Part shown: in pieces, positions 51,163 through 62,393 of the stretch | How positions within the stretch are numbered: position 1 is the first letter of the stretch | Layout of the letters: each line of letters starts with the position of its first letter | Assembly: GCA_001574975.1 (NCBI GenBank) | Contig: KQ965763.1 | Coordinates: 184,765 to 248,764, forward strand | Reading direction: 5' to 3' | DNA: 64,000 bases | Source of the DNA: Gonapodya prolifera JEL478 | Taxonomy: Eukaryota > Monoblepharomycota > Monoblepharidomycetes > Monoblepharidales > Gonapodyaceae | The notes under the pieces: model-generated | Told to the model about the DNA's origin: nothing | Databases searched by the model: none | The model's input: the letters and a program-made list of their open reading frames with translations, nothing else | Made by a program: the position numbers and the translations under genes

Positions 51163-54100
51163 TCAGCTAGCCACCTTTACACCACCAGGACCTGCACTCG
51201 CGCCTTGATTTGTAACTGTCCCATTGACTGACGGTGACGCAGCCGGTCCACCTTGCTGTTCCATCAGCAACGGCATCACGTTCATAATCCTCGCTGTATT
51301 CCTCTGCTGCGGTGGTAAGGACAGAACATGCTGTAGGAGTTTAGCGCGCATGTCTGTTGTGCGGGTGAGGATGTCCTGAAGCTGGGGTTTCGGGAGTTGT
51401 AGAAGGACGGGAAAGGAGTACGGTTGGGTGATCTGAGTACAGAAAGTTTCAGAAGAAACGTAGGGTTGTAGAATCAGTACTCTCATACGTCACAGACTGA
51501 ATTCAGGGAGACATTACTCACCCGACAGCACCTCACGAAACCCTCCCACAATGTTTTATCCATCCAGACCCGCTTCCCAATCAGTCTCGTCAATATTCCC
51601 ATCGAGAATCCCACCAAACCCTTGTACTTCGTCACGGCCTGCATCATTGTGCGCATAAACACTGTTGGCAACTTTGGGCGGTCGACCAGCTGCTGCAACA
51701 CGACAGCAATAACTTCTTGTGTGAACACATCCGAAGTGTCCAGGCAGATTTGTGTAGCCTCGACCACTTTCTTGATCGCCACTCCGCCATTCGCTGGATC
51801 GTCCATGGTATGCAAATGCACGAGCAGCTCCGTGGCCGTCAGTGGGGGTTTCTCAGCTCCGCTCGAGGATGGCGTCGTGAGTGCGGAGGGCTGGGACGTG
51901 CTGGCAGTGTTGTTGGCGGCTTGAACGAGCCGAACAAAGCATCCTTTTACCGTCTCTCGTGAGCTTGCATCACCATCAAGAAGGTTCAGAAGCTTTGGAA
52001 GAGCCGTAAAGATTTCCGTCTGTTGTATTGTGTTGGTGTCATCGTCCGTCGTTCGAACTACCAAACACGAACGGGGACGGCTTACCTTGGACGAAAAGGG
52101 AAGAATGGCAATAAGCAACGTTGTCCCGAGTTGATCTTCCTTTCTGCCGTTTCGAATAGCGTCAACGAGCTCCTTTGAAGGACGTGCTAAATCATGAGGT
52201 AAGACATCTTAGAACATATAGATCCTGTTCCGGTGTACTTGATTCACAACACACCTCCTCTCTCAACAAGTACCGCCACTACAGTTTCAACCAATCCTTC
52301 TCCATGTTCGGGAGGTGAACGAATCAGGTCAAGAAGCACTGGAGAGCCCATGCCAATGGAGCGGATGAGAGGAGCAATCGCAACATGAAGACAACGCTGC
52401 ACACTTGGGTTTGCGCGAGAGTAAAGGGCAAAAACGCTGAAGTGGGGGAAGCATTTTGAGTCTTGTGCGAAGTCGGCGAAACGTTTCTGTCTAAACTCAC
52501 TTCCGAAGCAGTTCTTGACGCCTGCTACTCAGAGCAAAAGCTAGCTCTACCCTCCTATTCACCTCTGAGCTCAATAATCCATCTGTCTCACGGTTCGCAT
52601 CGTCCTTGCCACTGTCAACCTCCATAGAATCGTTAGTCTGCGAAAGTGTCCCAATAGACTCAAGTTGCTCCAGTGCGAATTTTACGGCAATTGGACTGAC
52701 GAACGAATTGTCGGGATACCACCGTCGAATGGTGATGATAGCCGGTTTTCGGACCTCAGGGTCGGGAGAAACGGTGTACTCCAGTATCGCCTGCAAGCAA
52801 TCGTCCTTGACAGCAGGTCTCAGTACAACCAAGTCCCTGAATGTAGCTATTCCCAGACCGCGGCGATCCTTATCCTCAACGTATTTTCGCACCACGTCGA
52901 TCGAGCTTTCGTCCAGTTCAGGCACTTCAAGCAGGAACTTAGTAAACATGCGATCTTTCGAATCGAGTGATGTTCGGAGTCGCAACAGGACCGTATGAAG
53001 CCAAAGAAAGTATGTCGGTGGGTGGGAAAGGTACTCCTCGTGAAGCCAGAGAAGACATAATTCATTCCTAGTCGGAGGAGCAGCATGACTCATGCGATAA
53101 TTATAAAAGCCTCGAATGACACCGCACCTTGCTTTCCAGTCTTTGCAAACGTGCTCTACAAGAATGCTTCGCATTTCATCCTTGATCTCCTTTGAGTTGT
53201 CCACGTCATTATCGCTTTTCACCTTCGCTTCTCCGTTGTCACCCTTTTCGCTTGGCGGATCTCGCCCGACAACCCTCGCAACCACTGTTTGCCACATTCC
53301 TCGTGCACTCGCAAACCGTTTTCCACTCATGGCTTCTTCTGCAGAAAGAATTCGGCGCAAAGACTCGACTTGAATCTTTTGCGCGTTTTCGGGCGTGAGA
53401 GGAGTCGCAGGAATGAGATACGATGAAAGTGGGGCGGCTGAGACCTCAATGGAAGGAAGGATGGGGAGGTGCGTTTGAGGATCGGCAAGATGCGGCGAGG
53501 AAATGTCCGGCACACGTGGGTAGTCTGAATCTAGCGCTGACGAGCTCGGCAGTGATTGTGGTGCAAAGAGCGGTTGAAGGTTTGTTTCCATTTTGGGAAC
53601 AACCTGTAAACATGTAACGTTTTACGTTACTAGAATGCCAGAACTTGGACAAAAGCGATTGATTTCGCACCTCTGGTGTGTCTTCTCTATCCTTTTTGCT
53701 GGCTAGACGAGGATCTCTTCGTCGTGGATCTCGCGCGGAAGGGGCTGCAACAGGGGCGACTGGTAGCGCGGGTGCAGCTCTCGCCATGAGCATCTGCAAG
53801 GTCGGATTCAACAAGAAACAATATCGTCATCGCCATAGTAGTCAAACTTACCGCCCTCGCGCCCAGCAAACCAGCGTCGCTGATCCCTTGTAACGCACGC
53901 AACACTAATTCGGCAACAGCCGAAGGTCCCAACCACCCGAGATCTATGCCTCCCAAGACAACGGATGTTCCCTGTGGGGGTGCTGGGAACACTCCAAACC
54001 GAGACGCAACGGCAGCGTTCAATTGCTGCACGACCTGTGCTTGTTGAATCTGTTGTAGGGCGGCGATCTGAGTTGCAGCTAGGTGAGGGTCAGCAGCCGG

Positions 54101-55748
54101 TGGTGGAGTCGGTATTCCACTGAGTAGTGGAGCAGGAACGGGTAGTGCGGAGCCATTTTGATGGGACGGTCTCTGGCCAGAAGGCTGTGCCGTTCGGGGG
54201 TCCATTCTTGGACGTTTCGCTGCCGACTCGTTCTCTGGAGCGTGGGCCACGACTCTGGCCCTTTTCGCGGCCTGCCGTGCCTTCTCCACCTCTCTCGCCT
54301 TTCCAGCAAACCTCTGCGGAAACTCCCACAATCTTTGCCCCATAGATACGAGTTGATCAACTGCTTCCGACGCCCATGAGGGTTCTGGGCCGTCAGCAGG
54401 TATGAGGCGGAGACACCCTACGATAGCATTCTTGACAGCCTTTACATAACCTTTTTGGTGAGGAAGTTGCCACGTATGCGGTACCGGTGTTCGCGAGAGG
54501 GAGAGGGAAAGTGTGACGAGGTGCTGCAAGAATGCGGGGCGGGCGCGTGAGAGGAGCAACAGTGCACTGAAGGCAGATGTGGTGATGGTGAGAGTTCTAT
54601 GGTGGATCGGAAGTCATACTTCAATGGAAGATGTCGATTATGAGAAATGATATTCAGCTCACACTTCATGGGAGCTTGCTAGTTCCACCAACGAATTGAA
54701 AGCCGCAAGACCTTCTTGCTTCAATTGGGGAACAGAGAGATAGGGGTGTCCCGGAGGAATAATTTCGAGCGACAAGTCTTCTGAAGCGGCCTGCAGCGGG
54801 TGAAAATTTGGTCAAGATGGTGGTAACTTCACTTTCAAGTGCGCTGAGCATAAAGCTGCTTGCGAATGCGGAGACGTACGGTGGCATTGGAGTGTACAAC
54901 GGCAGTAACCTCGAGAAATTTAACAGCAGCAATCCGAACACCGTCATGTTCGGCATCCAGGGAGGCACGCGCTACATCTTTCATTCCATTAAATATATCC
55001 CACGTAGTTCTGAAGGAGTCAGGCGATGTGCAGCTGATGAAAAGACGTCATTCGGTGGGTCAAACACCGCGAATAGCTTTCAGATCTTAACGCACGCTCT
55101 CCAATACGCAGCGGGATATACGGTTGCCAACCAAAGTATAGCTCGTTTTGTTGTCGCAACAGAGAGTGACGAGAGGAGTGGAGCGATTAGAGGCGCGGAG
55201 GTAGCAATACCTATGTCATAGAAAATCAATAAATCACGCAGATGAATAGAATAAATTAGTGTGAGAAGTTGACGTGAAGCCGAAAACCGATTGTCACAAA
55301 CGTGACATGCCCCGAACATGAAGGCGTAGAGACACTCATTCAAGTCTACTTTTGCGTGATTTTTGCACCATCAGAGCGGAGAACCTCGGGTGGCTTATTT
55401 CGTTCGCCACTCACACCTGGCGCCCTCCACCGTCCATTCCCAGACACCAACTAGCCTGATTTCCACCCCCAGAGTCAACTCACTTTCCCATTTGACATCG
55501 CCCATTCCCTCCATCCTGTAGCAGACTTCCTCCGTGAAGTCCATCATCATCCACCTCACCAGGTCGTTCTCGCTCTCCAAAAAAGGGAGGACCTCCGCCA
55601 CGATTTCCGGTCGCGCTACCAACACATGCTGCTCCTTCTTGAGGTGTGCAATAAGCTCCTGGAGTTTGTCCGGTCGCGACGGATCGTCGTCCGAGATAGC
55701 GAGGGTGTCCGCGAGAAGGCCGATAGCAATCTCGACCGCGGAGCCCAT
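51163..55748 (-). CDS. Symplekin (Pta1-type scaffold of the mRNA 3'-end processing complex)
   Basis: HEAT-repeat scaffold of the cleavage and polyadenylation factor. Eleven exons in transcription order: 55748..55484, 55210..55096, 55009..54880, 54790..54663, 54596..53852, 53793..53671, 53603..52501, 52436..52255, 52186..52086, 52019..51522 and 51432..51163. Every junction is GT/AG, phases close, 1219 residues, no break. The N-terminal HEAT domain includes RPDKLQELIAHLKKE, WMMMDFTEEVC, ATTKRAILWLATVYP, DGVRIAAVKFLEV and YVKAVKNAIVGCLRLIP. A Pro/Gln-rich linker follows (about 54000), then RDPRRRDPRLASKKDRED and the C-terminal domain (LCLLWLHEEYLSHPP, RPAIITIRRWYPDN, LPTVFMRTMMQAVTKYKGL, LPKPQLQDIL). 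It would work with CPSF/CPF and Ssu72. Confidence 0.9.
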
Positions 55749-56330
55749 GATGGTTCCCGGTCAGAGATAATTAGCTACGGGACTAACGTGTAAGAGCCCG
55801 ATACGCTATTTAAACGCTAAAGGGGCCCGCGTGGTTGTTGGATTGAAAAGAAGGCGGGTGGCGGGTGTGATGGTGGAAGGGGAAGCAGCCAGATAACTAA
55901 AGGGAGCTCTTCGGTGGGGAAAAGTCTAATATACGATCGGACCGCGACGGTGCGCTCAGAATGTCGTGAGTTTGCGCAAAAGTTCTTGTCGACCGTGCAC
56001 CCCATGAACCCTGTGCCAATTATATGGTGCACCTGTCAAAGCCGGATCAACAAATTCATCAATTGATGAGGCGTGTGATAATAATCTTGAGGGAACAATG
56101 GTTCCATAATAGATAATTTGAAAGGTTTTTTTGTGTGTTACAGCGCTTATTACATTCTTTTGCAGAAGTTATTTTCTTTCTGGTTTGCATTGTGCAACCA
56201 TTTCTTTTCCAGCTCAAGTTCTCCATTCGTCATCGGCGGAAACTTACATTTCAGCCGCTCACCGAAGTTTCTCCCATCGGCGAAAGCGGATTACTGTGTG
56301 CCGCTTCTTTCACCGACATTCCTACAATCG
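55749..56330. promoter_or_regulatory. Divergent promoter region (symplekin / FABP-like array)
   Basis: 582 bp between the symplekin start (minus) and the first FABP-like gene (plus). Contains TTAAATAG-like and T-rich stretches. No gene. Confidence 0.35.
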
Positions 56331-57112
56331 ATGGCGATCGAGAAACTTGAAGCTGACTGGGCGAACCAATGGCGCGGCACTTGGGTTGGTGTACTCGATA
56401 TCCTTTTCCACCATCGGTCCCCTCCCTCATCTGCCTGGTCTTCAATACGGGGACTCCTCAGACCAGTACCAAAGAAGTCGAGGACTGGGCAGTCATTGAG
56501 AAAGTGCTTACACTCCAAGGGATTCCCGTGAGTCATCCTGATTCGCGCTGGTTGTCTCCTCGTCGCAGTGCCCTCAATCTTTGGTTTCGGAATTGGACCA
56601 AATAGTGGATGATCCGAAAGGTCGGACTGGCTATTACCCCGCAAGATGGACTCGATATCGTTGTACGTTGAGCCCAACTTTTCGCTCCTCTTTGCCGCTG
56701 TTCCAATCGACGTTCAAAGGTTGAGAACGGAGTCCCCACCCTCGAAGTGACCCGCCTGTCACTTCCCAAAGTTCTTGGCCAGCCTGTATACAGGTTCCCC
56801 CTTGACGGTACCGAAATCCAATACGATGACGCGCCGTTTGGCAAACTCAAAACCTCTGTGAAGCGCGTGGAGGGTCCTGGCAACGTTATTCACCATGTGA
56901 GGACACGATCTCGACTTACTCGTTCGCACCGGCTCATAAAAACTTTACACCTCTTTTTTTAGGAAGTTGCGTCAGTGGATGGTGTCTGGACAGTGTCCAA
57001 CGACTGGTCCATTGAGGAAGAGAACGGCGAGCACTTCCACCACCGCCGTTCCGTGTTCAAAAGCGGTGACGAAGTCCTCAACGTCCACCAAAAGTTCAAG
57101 AAGACGGCATGA
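56331..57112 (+). CDS. FABP/lipocalin-like (calycin) protein, copy 1
   Basis: Five exons: 56331..56384, 56462..56527, 56606..56662, 56720..56896 and 56963..57112; all phases close, 167 residues. The order of features fits an intracellular lipid-binding beta-barrel: an N-terminal GTW (WANQWRGTW), a helical pair (DWAVIEKVLTLQGIP), MIRKVGLAITPQDGLDIV (position and IRK like the FABP G-x-x-RK), LSLPKVLGQPVYRFPLDG, FGKLKTSVKRVEGPGNV, and closing strands VWTVSNDWSI and RRSVFKSGDEVLNV. Family membership is inferred from this layout, not from clear identity. Small, soluble, no signal peptide. The ligand is unknown. Confidence 0.6.
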
Positions 57113-57503
57113 GCAACGGGAACAACCGGCCAATCATCCACAAGGAAAACCGTGGTCTTCGGTGAAAAAGTTTGAAGACTAACCAGTTTCAGCCATAAAC
57201 CTGATAAATTTATAAATTTTTCAATGTACAGACTTTCGGTCCAAATTGCGATTGGACTCCACACTGACGAATCATCTGACTGTGTTGTTCAATGGCCGAG
57301 ATCGAAGCAGAGGTGAAGAAACCGTTCATACATTTTTCTAAGTGAGAGGGAGCGAGAGGGAGAGAGGAAGCTGTTTCCCTTCACTTCCCGCCCGGCTGGA
57401 CAAAGTGAATGCAAATTTTAGCCGTTTCACCCGCAAGATTGGTTTCCCAGCGGTGGATGCGAGGTGCTGTGTGCCGATACTTCCACGGATTCCTACATCC
57501 ACG

Positions 57504-58291
57504 ATGGCGATCGAGAAACTTGAGGCTGACTGGGCGAACCAATGGCGCGGCACTTGGGTTCGTGTAATTGCGATGGTCGCCGTCGAACATCCGGTGATCC
57601 ACGTCAACTTACCTGCCTGGTCATCACCATGGAACCCTTTAGACCAGTACCAAAGAGTGCGAAGATTGGGCAGTCATTGAGAAAGTACTGACATACCAAG
57701 GGATTTCTGTGAGTCATCGTGGATTCGTTCTGGTTGTGCCGTCTCAACTGATCGTGCCGATGCTTTCGGAATTGTCCACACAGTGGATGATCCGAAAAGT
57801 CGGGTTGGCTATTACCCCACAAGATGGCCTCGACATCGTCGTAAGTTTGGACGATTTGAGCTCGCGTCAGTCTTTTCCAAACGAATTGAAAACTGGCACC
57901 AAGGTTGAGAACGGAGTTCCTGCACTTCAAGTCGCCCGCCTGTCACTGCCCAAAGTCCTCGGCCAGCCTGTGTACCGATTCCCTCTCAATGGAAGCGAGA
58001 TACAATACGACGATGCCCCATTCGGCAAGCTCAAAGCCTCGTTGAAAAGGGTAGACGGACCAGGGAATGTGATTCACCACGTGAGGGCGTGCTCTGCACT
58101 TACCTTTGTCACGCCAACTGAAAATGGTTCGCTCGTTCCAGGATGTTGCAGCGGTAGACGGCTCCTGGACAGCGGCCCACGACTGGTCCATTGAGGAGGA
58201 GAACGGTGAACACTTCCACCACCGCCGGACTGTGTTCAAAACAGGCAAGGAAGTTCTTAACATCCACCAAAAGTACAAGAAGACGGTGTAA
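57504..58291 (+). CDS. FABP/lipocalin-like protein, copy 2
   Basis: Tandem duplicate of copy 1 with identical exon lengths: 57504..57557, 57643..57708, 57784..57840, 57904..58080 and 58142..58291 (54, 66, 57, 177 and 150 bp); 167 residues, intact. MAIEKLEADWANQWRGTW is identical to copy 1; other parts vary slightly (STKECEDWAVIEKVLTYQGI, LGQPVYRFPLNGSEIQYDDA, RRTVFKTGKEVLNIHQ). Intron lengths and sequences are partly shared with copy 1, so the duplication is recent. Two intact copies suggest a dosage or divergence role. Confidence 0.62.
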
Positions 58292-58665
58292 TGAACGGAA
58301 GCACGTTCTGGCCACCCAAATACCAATGCTTACTTTATATATGCCGTAAACTTGATAGACATGTAGGTGCTTATAACGAATGCCAGCTTCTCCTGAATCG
58401 ACCACGTCACTGCGGTGATGATATTGGAGTGAGTTTCGTGGTTACATGCCAAGCGACGATGCACCTTGAATCGACGCAAAGTTTGATAGGACCGTGGAAG
58501 ACGATCTAGAAGATCGAGAGTTTCTAATGTGTCTCCCGTTTGCAGTGAAGCATTTGTCCCTGTCGGCTTCTTGGCGAACCATGGCTGGGCCGGTTGGAGT
58601 GTTTGTTTGCCGGAGAGTTCTTCTAATGGTACCAACTTCCACCAAACATACTTGCGCACTGCCAG

Positions 58666-59320
58666 ATGACGATTGAGAAACTGGTAGCGGACTGAGCGGA
58701 GCAATGGCGCGGAGTCTGGGTGAGTTGCTTCAGTCGCTGAGTTTCGTTTGGCGTTACAAGAAACACCCGGTACAATAATCACGGGCATTCGCCAGACGAG
58801 CACCAAAGATTGCGAAGGCTGGGCTGTTATCGAGAGGGTGCTTGTTCTCCAAGGGACTCCGTGAGAGCCTTATGGTCGACGTCTGATCATTGTTATGGAC
58901 AGCTCAAAGCCTTGTTCTTCCCATGATCCGAAAAGTCGGAATGACGCTCACCCCCCAGGACAGAATAGACATGTTTCGTGTGGTTCCCGGAAAGACTTTA
59001 ACACTTTACCGTGACATAAACAAGTGCAAAAACGGCACACTGACACTTCACGTCACCCACCTCTCCCTTCCCAAAATCCTCCGTCGTGCACATACCCCCT
59101 GGACGGTCAAGAGTTCGCGTACAAGGATTCTCCATTTGGGCAGTTGAGAACATCCGTGCGACGTGTCGGCTGGAAACAGGGAACGTCATTCGCCATGTGA
59201 GTTTTCTTTTGTTATTTCTATGAGGCTGCGCCAAAACCTTCTCTATTCACTGCTACTGGACTCTTGTAGGACGTGGCCTCGGTGGCTGGCTTGTGGACGA
59301 CGGAGGAGGACTGGTAAATA
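58666..59320 (+). pseudogene. FABP/lipocalin-like protein, copy 3, broken
   Basis: Third unit. Exon 1: ATG at 58666, MTIEKLVAD then TGA where copies 1 and 2 have TGG (Trp), then AEQWRGVW. Exon 2: TSTKDCEGWAVIERVLVLQG. Exon 3: MIRKVGMTLTPQDRIDM. Exon 4: NGTLTLHVTHLSLPKILR, then a frame change after about 59090. Exon 5 begins DVASVAGLWTTEEDW and then hits a stop. At least three breaks; same splice layout as copies 1 and 2. The gene is a recognisable but dead copy. Confidence 0.6.
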
Positions 59321-59521
59321 TTCTTCCGGGCATACCCCACACTCAGCCACTCTGAATAAATGCACTTTTTATCAAGACTCGGACCACTTCCCACATTATA
59401 AGGGCATCTGGCTGGAACTTGAAAATTGTCTCTAAGCGATTTAGAGCTTATCCGGCATGTGGCGGTGGGAACGTGGGCTGATTGATAGAGCATTGTAAAT
59501 GTCTGAAGTTGTACTTATCAT

Positions 59522-59700
59522 GTAGTTATGGCGTTAGTGGGTGGAAAGTTGACGACAAAGCAGGACTGGTAGATTGAGAAGGAGGGCAGAGAGCTGTACT
59601 TGTACCTGCGGACTGTTTTCAAAAGCGGGGACGAGGTTCTCAATGCACACGAAGTTCACGTCTCAGGAGATCTCCTTGACGTGAGCGAAGTGAGCAAACC
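59522..59700 (+). pseudogene. FABP/lipocalin-like exon 5 fragment (copy 4)
   Basis: Only the last exon is present: after TAG at about 59525, VGGKLTTKQDW then a stop, then EKEGRELYLYLRTVFKSGDE and VLNAHEV. It corresponds to exon 5 of copies 1-3, and RTVFKSGDEVLN matches exactly the end of that exon. Either a separate truncated copy or a duplicated end of copy 3. Confidence 0.5.
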
Positions 59701-60463
59701 GTGGTAGCTTGTGTAAGTCAACAAAGTTCAGAGAGTGAAAAGCACTTACTTTCTTCTGGATGAAATTCTGTAACAATCTTAAAATAATTAGCACATTTGT
59801 GACCACACATTTCAGCTACGGCCATATGCACGGAAAAGTGCCGCTTCCCGTCCGATCAGCGCAGCGAAGCCCGTGACAGCCCAGTCAGTACTAGCGTGAG
59901 AGATCAGCTGGGAATACTGGGTGCTGTAGTTTTGCTTTTTGGTGGTTGTGATCATTTTCCGTCTGTGTTGTTCCTTCTTGCCTGTGATTGCCTGTGTTGA
60001 ACTTAAGTAGTGTACGGGAATCAGAGCAGCGATCACTGCTCGATACTCAGTTATCTTGCATCGAAACGTCTTTCGAAGTCTCAATGGCCGGGGCTATTCA
60101 ATCAGACTCTCATCAGGGACGTCGCTTTTGGGATGGGGCCGGAAAAACAATTCAATGCAAAAACATGAGCTGCCGAGGTGCAAAGCGAGGTTTCGGCGAT
60201 TTTGGTATCAAGATCGATTTTATGTGCGTGCTTATTACATTGCGTGGTTCTGGGTCGGTTACTGCAATCCAACTTGGAGTTCTTGAACAACGGCTGCGGG
60301 GCAGCTGCCCTTTTCAACTCTCCGGCACAGGCCCCAACGGCCACGAACATATACCCGACACCACCACAAACACGAGCGACATCCACAGGCATACGTCTAG
60401 TCGTGCCGAACCGGTGTATTGCTGAGTTAATTTCAGGTGATCACCGAAACCAAACACGTTGCA
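59701..60463. other. Intergenic region
   Basis: Only short, unconserved open frames on both strands. It is the 3' side of the decayed FABP-like copies and of the ArsJ-like gene. Confidence 0.45.
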
Positions 60464-61614
60464 TCAGCACACTACCCCATCGTCACCGGCACCCCACACC
60501 CTACCACTCACATACACAATTTCGCTCGCTAAGCACCCCACCAGCCGTCCTGCTGCGTTTGCCATGTAGTAGAACCCCACGTTCTGCGCAACTATGTCCC
60601 GGCCCGAGTAGGCCACGATGAGAAAGGAGTGAAGGGAAGAGAGGATGGCGAACGGGGACGCGCAAAGATGAGGAGGCCGCCTGGGTGCGGCGACGTGGGA
60701 GTAGCCGGAGGGTAAAAAGTTTCAGGGACGAAAAGCTCACCCAACACAACCGCCCACGTGATGGGAAACTCACCCACGACAAACCCACTCGCTTCTCCAT
60801 CACTCACGACGCCCGCGCCACCCCAGCCGCCCCACACCAGGGCCGTCTTGTCGGCCCTGATGAGACTTGTCCCCAAAGCTAGAACCACCGTCATGACGGC
60901 CAGCACTGCAGACCAGCGTGCGAGTATGGGGCCACCGGGACCGTGGACTGGGAATTGCTTCAGTGGGCGAAGCAGCGCGGGGGCTGAGGCTTGGATGATG
61001 GCGTAAACGATCACCCAGGCGGCGAGGAAGAAGCCCGTGGGGAAGTAGGACCAGGTGAGAATGCCTTTGTAGGTGTAGGTGGGGTGGGGGTGAGTAAAAT
61101 GGTTCAGATAATCGCGATGGTTTAGATATTGTGGCAGGGGTAGGAGCACACGGGAAGGATTTAACGATACGCACCCCGGAGGTACACAGGCAAGACGACT
61201 TCGAACCATACGTCACGCGAGACGAAGAGAAACAGTCGGGCGAGCGAGAGTTGGTTGATGAGGGGACCTTTGTTGAAGATGGCGGCGAGGGTGAGAGGGG
61301 TTTTGTCCTGGTGGTCGGCCGGTGTATGAGGGTATTTATATTCGAGCCGCAGGGGGAGGAAGAGAAGGGAAGAGACTCACGCCGAATCCAAGGAGAAAAA
61401 GTTGCAGCAGAATGACCATGCGTATCGCCGAGTCCGTGAGAGTGAAGGTCAAGTACCCCGCCGCGATTGCGAACAGGTCCTTGGTTGAGTTGTCGGGAGT
61501 GTCGGCGTGGTGTGCGGGAGACTGAGCGGAAGCTGCGTCGTGCTCCATTAGGTTCAGCGCAGACGATTCCTTGGCATCTTTCTCCTCTGCGATGAGCGGT
61601 GTGTCCAGTGTCAT
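60464..61614 (-). CDS. ArsJ-like MFS permease (organoarsenical effux type), shortened and with one frame break
   Basis: Major-facilitator protein most like ArsJ, which in bacteria exports 1-arseno-3-phosphoglycerate. Exons in transcription order: 61614..61381, 61307..61175, then from about 61065 down to 60464 with one further intron. Motifs: LTFTLTDSAIRMVILLQLFL, NQLSLARLFLFVSRDVWFEV, GFFLAAWVIVYAIIQASAPA, and NVGFYYMANAAGRLVGCLAS near the C-terminus, all strong in the ArsJ family. Between the first and second motif the family has several more helices; here the two exons join directly, so three to four helices appear to be missing. Within GGLLIFAR|FAILSSLHSFL (about 60656) the frame changes. 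Function as a permease is thus doubtful. It is divergent to the GNAT gene, 230 bp apart. Confidence 0.6.
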
Positions 61615-61844
61615 CTCGCTCTGCTCGCCCTCTGCAACGCCCCCCTCGCCGCTCTTCCTCTTCTCTCCGCCTGCGTCGCCTTCTCTGCTCCTCCATCGTC
61701 AATTTCCTACTCGTGCGCAGTTGTCGTTGGTGCCAGGGAAACAGAAAGAAATCTCCCATTTCTTCCGTCGGAAGAGTGTCCTTGACCGCAGGGGAACTGG
61801 TCATTCACCCATTTTCCACCCAACACTCAGCGGCACTGCTAAGC
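61615..61844. promoter_or_regulatory. Bidirectional promoter between ArsJ-like and GNAT genes
   Basis: 230 bp between two divergent starts (61614 minus, 61845 plus). C/T-rich. A shared promoter is inferred from the layout. Confidence 0.45.
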
Positions 61845-62393
61845 ATGATCGCTCCTAATCGATTCACTGTCATTCCATTTCCCCCATCCGACCCGGCTGC
61901 TCTCCGCCTCCTCGCAGCCCTCGATGAGTACCTCGATACGCTCTACTCCCCCGGCGCGTGCCAGCGGGCGACCATACAGTCCCTAGAGCAACCAGATGTC
62001 GCTTTTGCTGTCGTTGTTGACACTGCTCCGTTGTCCCAATCTGTCGAGCCGTCCCCGGCGGGGAATGCTGCCAATCCCGTCGTGGTCGCATGCGGGGCTG
62101 TCCGATGCTCACCCGGCTCGTCCCAAGCCGAGCTGCAGCGCGTATTCGTCGATCCTGTATACCGCCAGCGTGGTTCAGGACGACTGCTGGTTCGATACTT
62201 GGAGGACCAGGCACTCTCCCGTGGTGCGAAGGAAGTCGTGTTGGAGACGGGTGACGCACAGAAGGAGGCCGTGGTCATGTATACGAGACTGGGATACGAG
62301 AGGTGTGAGCCAGTAAAGAAGGTGGCGGGGTGCTCAGATGGGAAGGCAGGCGGATCAGCGGAGACATTTTGGATGCGAAAACAATTCATGTGA
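61845..62393 (+). CDS. GNAT-family N-acetyltransferase
   Basis: Single exon of 182 residues, normal length for a GNAT. Core motif A: AELQRVFVDPVYRQRGSGRL, containing the Q/R-x-x-G-x-G/A acetyl-CoA loop (RQRGSG), then LVRYLEDQALSRGAKEVVLE, and motif B: AVVMYTRLGYERCEPV. The N-terminus (FTVIPFPPSDPAALRLLAAL) resembles GNATs that act on small molecules. ATG at 61845 chosen because it fits the family length; the open frame extends upstream. Organism-specific substrate unknown. It forms a divergent pair with the ArsJ-like gene, and GNATs are common neighbours of metalloid-resistance genes, though that may be chance. Confidence 0.82.
   Translation: MIAPNRFTVIPFPPSDPAALRLLAALDEYLDTLYSPGACQRATIQSLEQPDVAFAVVVDTAPLSQSVEPSPAGNAANPVVVACGAVRCSPGSSQAELQRVFVDPVYRQRGSGRLLVRYLEDQALSRGAKEVVLETGDAQKEAVVMYTRLGYERCEPVKKVAGCSDGKAGGSAETFWMRKQFM

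Noticed and set aside
56331-59700. CRISPR-like or simple repeat interpretation of the FABP-like region
   Set aside because: The repetition is of whole spliced genes with diverged introns, not short spaced repeats.
60800-61804. Minus-strand open frame of 334 residues
   Set aside because: Runs across the ArsJ-like exons in another frame and is Arg/Ser-rich; the conserved motifs lie in the other frames.
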